Source of the DNA: Liolophura sinensis | Lineage: Eukaryota; Mollusca; Polyplacophora; Chitonida; Chitonidae | Direction: 5' to 3' | NCBI RefSeq assembly: GCF_032854445.1 | Contig: NC_088307.1 | Coordinates: 6,026,017 to 6,090,016 of the forward strand | DNA: 64,000 bases | In this document: positions 57,058 through 64,000 of the stretch, piece by piece | Layout of the letters: each line of letters begins with the position of its first letter | Position numbering within the stretch: position 1 is the first letter of the stretch | Translations under genes and position numbers: made by a program | The notes under the pieces: model-generated | Databases searched by the model: none | The model's input: only the letters and a program-made list of their open reading frames with translations | What the model was told of the DNA's origin: nothing

Positions 57058-58047
57058 TATATTATATATATATATATACGCCAATATTAATACCTTCTGA
57101 GTTATGCACAAACATATTTTTCGTCAGTTAACAATGGATTCTATATAACTGTAAACCTTTGTTTTTAAATCCCTAACAGCCAGGCCAGCATAAACAAATG
57201 GCATGCATAATGAGCACGATGATATGAAATGTCTATGTAATAATGCTGTAATTCACCAGTGTCGGATATATTGTTATCACTATATGCCAGTGATAATCAT
57301 GGTCCCTTTTTATGAAATGACACACACTCAAACCCGACCTCTGCTCAAACACTTCACGATGGGAATACAGTATACGGCATACATAAAACACCAATAAATA
57401 AAACATACGTCATATCAAATAGAGATGTCTCATATGCCCTTGTATGCAATACTATGCATACACACATGTACAGCACTAACGTTAGCTTTTGTGGGCACCC
57501 TCATACACACAGCATAGCTGACACGTATAAAGACATATTATACACATGAGTCTTGGTTCGCGTCGCACTAGGCAATACTAAGTATGTTTGATGATGATGG
57601 TATTATTAATATCCTAATATGTATCGATATATATTATTGTTGACAAATATATACTGGAGCAAACAAACAAGTCAATTGCCCGTTATACAGATTTACCCAT
57701 GTGTCAATGATGTTCACCAAGTACAAGAAGGGCTAACATATAACCAGTAAAAAAATATAAGCGGGGACAACACATGTTAATAATTGACACGTGTAGACAG
57801 GCGCCACTATGGACGAGAGTTTAACTGTAAATGGTTAAAACGCGGGAGTACATGTATGTACAGAGCAGGTGATGATATACCATACAACTGCATTTACGAA
57901 ACGTACATACTGTATGTATCTATATGGTATTTACAGGGGTTCACTGCCTGGCATTTGGAGTGTCAGCCTGATACACGCAATTCGTTACATATGATTTGTC
58001 GCCGTGGCTTAAACAGAGGTACGTGTCATGCACTATGTCCAAGGCAG
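55501..58047. other. Non-coding stretch with an AT microsatellite
   Basis: No supportable gene. Contains the (TA)n tract at 56986-57078. Confidence 0.5.
56986..57078. repeat. (TA)n microsatellite
   Basis: Over 90 bp of TATATA with rare interruptions. Confidence 0.98.
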
Positions 58048-58268
58048 CAAATTTATTTATTTATTTATTTATTTATTTCATTAGTGTTTAACAATTTGTC
58101 AGTTGCACATGTATATATGCCAGATTTATGGGTGGGAGGAAACCGTAGTACCCATCAGAGTAAATCACGGCACTATAGCGAGAGCTGGATTCGAGCATGT
58201 GACCTCACTGATCTTTGGCCTACGGTCGCGAGACCAACGTCCCAGATGCCTGAGCCAGCGAGGGTCCC
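58048..58268 (-). mobile_element. tRNA-derived SINE, A-like subfamily
   Basis: Tail TTTATTTATTTATTTATTTA at left; GGTGGGAGGAAACCG body; minus-strand head CTCGCTGGCTCAGGCATCTG and a B-box-like CATGCTCGAATCC. No target duplication found. Confidence 0.65.
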
Positions 58269-58377
58269 TAAACGCATGGCAACAGAAACCATCAAGATCG
58301 AGCTAATGTACAGCAACCATTTAGGCCACATACCTGACCACGCGCCCCTACGAGCATGACTTCCGCTCGGGCATGTG

Positions 58378-58673
58378 CCGATCCGATGGGCTAACAGTTG
58401 TTCGTGAAATCATGAACTGAGTTCAACAAACCCTCATATCAACATCTTCAGAATGAATACTTCGACATATTGATTCCCTCTTCAATAGCGCATTTAGGCC
58501 CCTCTACACCTGTCCGCGTGCCACAACGAGTACTGATTCCGTCAGTTCGTAGGCAGAATACTGATCCGATTGTGTAACAGTTGTTCAGGAATTCATGATC
58601 TGAATTTAACTAACCCTTATATCAGCACCTTCAGAATGAACATTTCGGCATTTTGATTTCCTGATTAATAGCG
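58378..58673 (+). repeat. Diverged direct duplication, 183-bp offset
   Basis: AACAGTTGTTC, CTTCAGAATGAA and AATAGCG blocks occur in the same order at 58378-58490 and 58561-58673. Confidence 0.8.
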
Positions 58674-58900
58674 GTGGTGGGCAAAAGGTACACAAATAAC
58701 ATTTATAGCTATTGTGTGTATACTGTATATCTATAACACACTGTAAAACAGGTGCGTTCTCCTAGGACTGGGGTACACGTACATATTGCACAACCTGTGT
58801 TGCATACAGAGATGTATAGTCTCAATTGTCCAGTATGAACAGTGATACATAAAAGTAAAGTAACGATAAAAACACTGCCAAGTTACCGAGTTCACCTTAC

Positions 58901-59145
58901 CTTCAGTGTCGTGGCAAGATTACACTGTCGCTCTGCGACTGCGGGAGTAACTTCAATTCCCCTATACGGAACTGGTGACCTTTCGCTTGTCTCTTTCCCT
59001 GAACCGATGTGTCCTGACCGGGCGGAGTTGACACAGCGATGATCCGTCACAGCGTCCGAGAGAAGCCCGCTGTGAACGATAGACACATGAACCGTACACA
59101 CATCCTGTTGAATCGCGAGCTCCGATTAACCCAGGTGCGATTCCG
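58901..59145 (-). promoter_or_regulatory. Candidate 5' non-coding exon
   Basis: Ends in a strong donor CTGAAG|GTAAGG at 58901 and begins about 30 bp below a TATA box. An ATG at 59101 opens 67 codons to the donor; spliced to the exon at 51185 it would run out of frame with the main ATG and stop early, so it would act as an upstream ORF. Linking it to the unknown gene is inference. Confidence 0.4.
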
Positions 59146-59169
59146 CTTCAGTAAAAATCGATACCGGGT

Positions 59170-59177
59170 TATTTATA
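59170..59177 (-). promoter_or_regulatory. TATA box TATAAATA
   Basis: Minus-strand CTATAAATAACCCGG, correctly placed for a start near 59140-59147 and a transcript toward lower coordinates. Confidence 0.45.
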
Positions 59178-59179
59178 GC

Positions 59180-60669
59180 TCCGATAGTCCGGCGAAAAGA
59201 TATATCTAAGAAAGAAGAAGCATTAAAATGTAATGTTTGCTGTAGTTTATTATCGGAACGCTGAGTTAGCCCCTGTTAAAAATTCACAATAAAAAGGTGT
59301 GGCATGTAACATGCATAGTGAACAGAATATGCACCTGAAAGTCTGTATATTTGTATAGGTATCAGAGAATGGCTGGTACCCATGTGCATGTTCTTCCCAC
59401 AATGTCTTTAAATTGACTGGCGTGCAGGGTTTGAGTTCGAATCCACTCCTGGACAACCTGGTCTTTCTTAAAATCATCTTTCTGGTGTTATATCAATAGG
59501 AAAAATTTCGAACCAATAAAGTCTAATACCCTGATGGAAATGTTTTGATTATAACTTTAAGCAAGGTCAATGGTCTGAGTTTAAATCTTTAACATGGAAG
59601 ACTCCTCGGCTGTGATCTACACCTAATCCCATATTAAAAGATCACAGCTCAGATCTTTGGCTACGTTTTACTGAACTTCTTGAATCAGTTTTAGGCGCTT
59701 TTTTGGTTGACCACTTGCATTATGGGAATTTAGCGAAGACAACAGCACAAGCGACTTAACCAACAATCCATTCACAGTGTGCTGTGTATGTTCATTGTAT
59801 AGAAAAGAGAAATAATTAAACAAGATGGAAATCCTCAATCAAATAAAAAAAAAACACAAGTGAATCAATGAATCTATTTCTGTTACCTGGAATGTAAATA
59901 CTTCTGTTAAGGCAAAAGGCACCTAGTTATCCATGCTTACTGATTCACCTTTTGGTCGATAACTGATCCATATGTTTATAAGACTTGACTGTGTACATAA
60001 GAGGGTCGAGTTCCTCTACAGCTGCCATATATAGGTTACTATAAAACATAACGCTTGAGACGTAAATATATATCCGATAATACAACATGAGTCTGTATAC
60101 TTACCGCGTCTTGAGTGAGTTACGTTAAGGGTGTCTAGCGCCTGGGTAGGTCTTATCATAGAATACCGATACTGTATAGTCCTGTACTTTTGTCTCTGTG
60201 GAAACACCCAAGTGTCACGCGGGCAGTGGAAATATTTATATGTCTGTTGTCACCAGAAGTTTTATGAATCATAGACCAGACTTCTCTACAGCATAAGAAG
60301 GCCAATACAATAGACATGTGGACGACACGTGTACTCGCACACAGACCCGTAAATACAGCAATGTCCGGGTGGAGTCCATGCAGAATGACCGTGCTTTGAT
60401 TGTATGTAGACAGGTATTCACACTGATATATTTAAACCTGGGCATGCGCATGCCATTGCGCAGTCATTGTTGGATCTGTCTTGCCATTAAAAGGCTATTG
60501 ATGTTATAACTGAATTATTTGAGTGCAGGTGTTAAACAGATTAATTCACAGTAGGGTTTATGTAGCCTGCTACTCAAGTGAAATTCTAAACTGGTAGCGA
60601 GCTGCTGAACGTATATAAGCTGGTGGCTCTAACTGATATCAGTATAATAAAAAGGTCCACGAGAGTGAT
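59180..60669. other. Non-coding stretch, nothing recognised
   Basis: No exon or repeat family could be supported. Confidence 0.5.
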
Positions 60670-61480
60670 ATCCGTATTTTGGACCGCCTTAGATGACTGA
60701 TTGGATGATTGCTTGATTGGTAAATATGTTAAGCATTAGTTGGTTTGGTGAAACTTTGGACGCCCTTGTTAGTTAGCTGGCTGGTTGGTAAGATAGTGAC
60801 TGTGCATAGAGTGGTAGACGTTCCAACTTGTAAAATTTTGGACAGCCTGGCTGTTTGTTTTTGGACAGCCTGGCTGTTTGTTTTTGGACAGCCTGGCTGT
60901 TGTTTTTGGACAGCCCGGTTGGTTGATCGGCTGATTGGGTGACTAATGCTAACTGAAGTGTTTGATGGGTGTTCTTTGAAACTTCTGGCCAGACTGGTTG
61001 GCTCGTTTATTGATTGGTTGGTAATAGTGCCAGAAGTGGGTATATGAGTGTTTGGTAAACTTTTAGACAGAGTAAGTGACTTCTTCGTTGGTTGGGTGGT
61101 GACTGTCCTGACACTGCTCGTGGTGGGAGTTTTCGTAAAATTTCGTAACATCTTGTTAACTTTTAGGTGCCCTGGTTGGTTGGCTGGATGGCGATTTTTC
61201 TGGCGAACTATTGCTTCGGGGATGTTTTCGTAAATTTTTTGACAGCCTATTGGCTGGGTGGGAACAGTGCTATCAGTGATTTGTTGGGTGTTCTTATAAA
61301 CTTTTAGGCAAACTGGTTGGTTAGATTGTGATTTTGCTAACTGTTGTTGTTTCAGATGGTTGGTGGTTTGCATAAGTTTCAGTTGGTGAGTTGTTTGGAC
61401 CGTGTTTCATTTGGCTAGTGGTTGGTTTCATATAGTAAATGGATAAGTGTTGCTTGGGGCTATGTGGGTTTTTCTGCATT
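60670..61480. repeat. Decayed GT-rich tandem repeats
   Basis: TTTTGGACAGCCTGGCTGTT repeats about every 25 bp at 60834-60920, followed by roughly 100-bp imperfect units with GGTTGGTTGG and AACTTTTAGACAG. The 214-codon minus frame (Gln/Thr/Asn/Pro-rich) is a by-product. Confidence 0.7.
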
Positions 61481-61539
61481 ATTGTAGATGGTAGTTGTGT
61501 TTTTATGGGTTGATGAAGGTTGGTCTACATGATTGGTTC

Positions 61540-61740
61540 ATTTGTGTTTCATATAAACATGCGTGTTCGTATAAACACGTTTGCTTACAGGTGGTTGGTG
61601 AAGGTTGATCCACACAATTGGTTTATTTGTGCATTAGTTCGTATAAACACGTTTGCTTACACTTGGTTGGTGAAAGGTTGATCGACATAATTGGTTCATA
61701 TATATTATAAGTTCGTATAAACACCTTTGCTTAACAGACT
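61540..61740 (+). repeat. About 75-80-bp tandem repeat, 3 copies
   Basis: GTTCGTATAAACACGTTTGC followed by GGTTGGTGAA and TTGGTT blocks. Confidence 0.8.
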
Positions 61741-63576
61741 ACCAAAGGAAGTCTGTATTGCGCATGCCTTGCAGGTACTGAAACGACGTTAAATTCATCG
61801 AAAAGTAATAAATAAATAAAAAAAATCCCGTGTTTGTTATACTAAGGCAGGTTTACTCAGTTACAAGGCTGGGCTTCATCATACAGTAAACTGAAATGAA
61901 CATAATATGGAAGTGCAAAACTTACGTGTATTTGTTTCACTTACATGTGGTTTGAAACGGAAATGTCTGAGACAAGATACACAAGTACGTATGTATACCT
62001 AACGGATATCCGTAGAGTTTAGTTTATAATACACACCCTGTAGGGGGATACAGTATGACGTGGGCAGCAATATACACTCTTCACTAAAACAATAAACGAG
62101 AAGTCCTCTAGGCCCAGTGGCGCACTTCTTCATTTTTATAATACAAGCCATAAAATCTACATCTAAAGAAAAAAAATCAGATCACAATGATGATTTCACC
62201 CTATATTAGTGGTATTTCAGCCATCATTTGGTGCGGGCGTTGTTTCACATGAGAGTTAATCTTTTCGCCTGACAGATACATGTATAGTACATTACCGTAT
62301 ATTTGGTCTATAGAGAGAATAGAGCTATAGAGAGGTGTTTTACCCCGTATTAAAGCAGATTTCACTGATACGATCGGAATAATGGATTTTAGGCAACCAG
62401 ATTGTATGGAGTAAACCACCGCTCTCCGCCACGTACCTGATAAACCTCCTCACTTAGAGCTGCAACTGAACAAACGAGAGCTCATTAACAGTCTACACTT
62501 CTGTAATTTTATTCATTTGATTATTCATTATTTCACACCATATGATCTTACGGATGTTCACTTTAATGGTGGTCATTTTCATTGGTGACGAAAACTGGAG
62601 TGACGATCCTGGGTAAAACATCAACCTTTGGCAAGTTACTGACATACTTTTCCACGGTTGATGCACAAACTTGTACCGGTAAGGGTGACTGATTCGCCAC
62701 TGTATCTGTCATATTCTAATATACAGTATATTCTAAGAGATAGATATAGTATGCCCACATACCTGTCAATCTGAAATGAATAAATACTTCCCGTGCATAT
62801 GTACGCAATCGTAGACAGGTTATCGCGGCTTGCTGATATCATCCCATACACTCCTGTGAATGCACATACGTAAACCTCCCATACACAAGCAAAGCAACAG
62901 CTGCACTGTTCAATCTGTATTACACGTGAGTAACTTCCGTAAGTAACACCGCGCTTTGCTGGGGTGCAGCGAACACTCTTGTGTACCTACAGGGCGGGCT
63001 AGCTGTCTTAGGGAGGTTGTATATACGTCATCTCGGCCAAACAATACCCGCTTTCTTCCAGACGAGGGGGTCATCGCCGACAGACAAGAGCCTGTCCCTC
63101 GGGGGTGGGGTTTTATCTCTTACAGCGGGCCGTCTGGATTTGGTCATTGGGTTGTTTAGGTGTAGGCCTGGCTACCTTCCGGCAGTCCGAAATATACAAT
63201 ACCAGGATACACAGAGTCGGGCACGCGCGCGCCCCGTCATTTGGGGATACAGTCGGCGATATTATTTCCTCGTGTGGACGAGTGGGAGAGAAGACAGAAG
63301 CGTGCGTGAATGCCCCCCACAACAGGAATACAGACGGCTCCTCACTGATCTGCTTTATATCAACCCGACAGATCTCTTTTTACCCATTCCTCAAAACTCC
63401 AGCTCTCAATGACCACTGAACGTGTGTCTGTATAGACAATGTAGAGTCATATTTCACCAATTAGCGCGGCTTCTAAGAATGGGTGTAAAATATGATATGA
63501 AAATATTTTCACGCATAGTTTTCAGTTGTCTGCAAGATGAACATTACTTCATATTTTAACTGTCTTCTACTGGAAG
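61741..63576. other. Non-coding stretch, nothing recognised
   Basis: Overlapping open frames at 62956-63419 are in a GC-richer patch but have no recognisable protein content or splice structure. Confidence 0.45.
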
Positions 63577-63941
63577 AGTGAGTGAGTGAGTGCTTGGGGT
63601 TTAACGTCGTACTCAACAATTTTTCAGTCATATGACGACGAAGGAATCCTTAGGGTGCATGTACGTGAAATGTGCCTCCTTGATGCAGGACGGATTTCCA
63701 CCGCTCTTTTATTTAGTGCTGCATCACTGAGACGACTTACCGAAGGCAAGTAAGCCGCCCCGCCCGAGCCATTATACTGATACGGGTCAACCAGTCGTTG
63801 CACTATCCCCTTCATGCCGAACGCCAAGCGAGGAAGTTACAACTTCCTCTTTTAAAGTCTTAGGTGTGACTCGATCAAGGATTGATCCTGGATCTACCGG
63901 TCCCGAAGCGGACGCTCTACCAACTGTGCTATCCGGGGCGG
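63577..63941 (-). mobile_element. tRNA-derived SINE-B, full length
   Basis: Minus strand: head CCCCGGATAGCACAGTTGGT with A box TAGCACAGTTG, B box GATCAATCC, body, and a (CACT)n tail. Flanked by TTCTACTGGAAGA (63564-63576) and TTCTACTTGAAGA (63942-63954). Second copy at 15897-16243. Confidence 0.9.
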
Positions 63942-64000
63942 TTCTACTTGAAGATAGAGCCCCATTCTATAAAGCTGTGACATCGCAACTAATGTCACAA

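Noticed and set aside
57784-58359. 191-codon plus-strand frame
   Set aside because: Its second half is an antisense tRNA-derived SINE; no family resemblance.
60729-61373. 214-codon Gln/Thr-rich minus-strand frame
   Set aside because: Lies on decayed GT-rich repeats; composition follows the repeats, with no splice signals or known domain.
63870-63941. Possible tRNA gene (A and B boxes present)
   Set aside because: It is the head of a SINE with target duplications and cannot fold as a complete tRNA.
1-64000. Retroviral, LTR or Polinton-like remnants
   Set aside because: No long terminal repeats, polymerase, integrase or capsid-like motifs were seen; mobile DNA here is SINEs, MITEs and Tc1/mariner.

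Overview
The window is animal nuclear DNA, most likely from a mollusc. The evidence is three multi-exon genes with GT-AG introns of 0.3-5 kb, many tRNA-derived SINEs ending in AAATAAAT-type or (CACT)n tails, scattered mariner/MITE relics, and the motif GGTTATCTCCCTT, which I recall as common in molluscan repeats. The species cannot be fixed by eye. No rRNA, tRNA gene, virus-like element or CRISPR array was found.

Layout. (1) 827-20273, minus strand: N-terminal half of a GOLGA2/GM130 orthologue, 14 coding exons and 383 codons, continuing off the left edge. (2) 20274-22476: head-to-head intergenic stretch. (3) 22483-43740, plus strand: a complete ANAPC5 (APC/C subunit 5) gene, 17 coding exons whose lengths sum to 2325 bases, giving 774 residues in one unbroken frame. 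(4) 43741-48455: intergenic, with a SINE and two adjacent Tc1/mariner derivatives. (5) 48456-51184, minus strand: a four-exon gene for a 219-residue protein I do not recognise (myristoylation-like N-terminus, beta-rich Cys-containing body). (6) 51.2-64 kb: mostly non-coding upstream DNA with satellites, SINEs, a TATA box and one candidate non-coding first exon.

The striking property is the tandem repeats. At least six arrays, in all three genes, start exactly on a coding exon and use as repeat unit the edge of that exon plus its own splice site. At GOLGA2 exons 7 and 14 and at exon 2 of the unknown gene the 3' splice site is multiplied. At ANAPC5 exons 1, 12 and 13 the 5' splice site is multiplied. 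Each true junction therefore sits beside about 5 to 44 near-identical copies of itself. In ANAPC5 intron 1 the unit is 66 bp and open in the exon's frame, so use of a distal donor, or intron retention, would add 22-residue repeats and not an immediate stop. I regard these splice-site-anchored minisatellites as the main candidate for something undescribed; whether they affect splicing needs RNA data.

Gene roles. GM130 is a cis-Golgi coiled-coil tether whose N-terminus is phosphorylated at mitosis. APC5 is a TPR scaffold of the ubiquitin ligase that drives mitotic exit. Their divergent arrangement is notable, but I see no proof of shared control. The third gene has no evident link to them.
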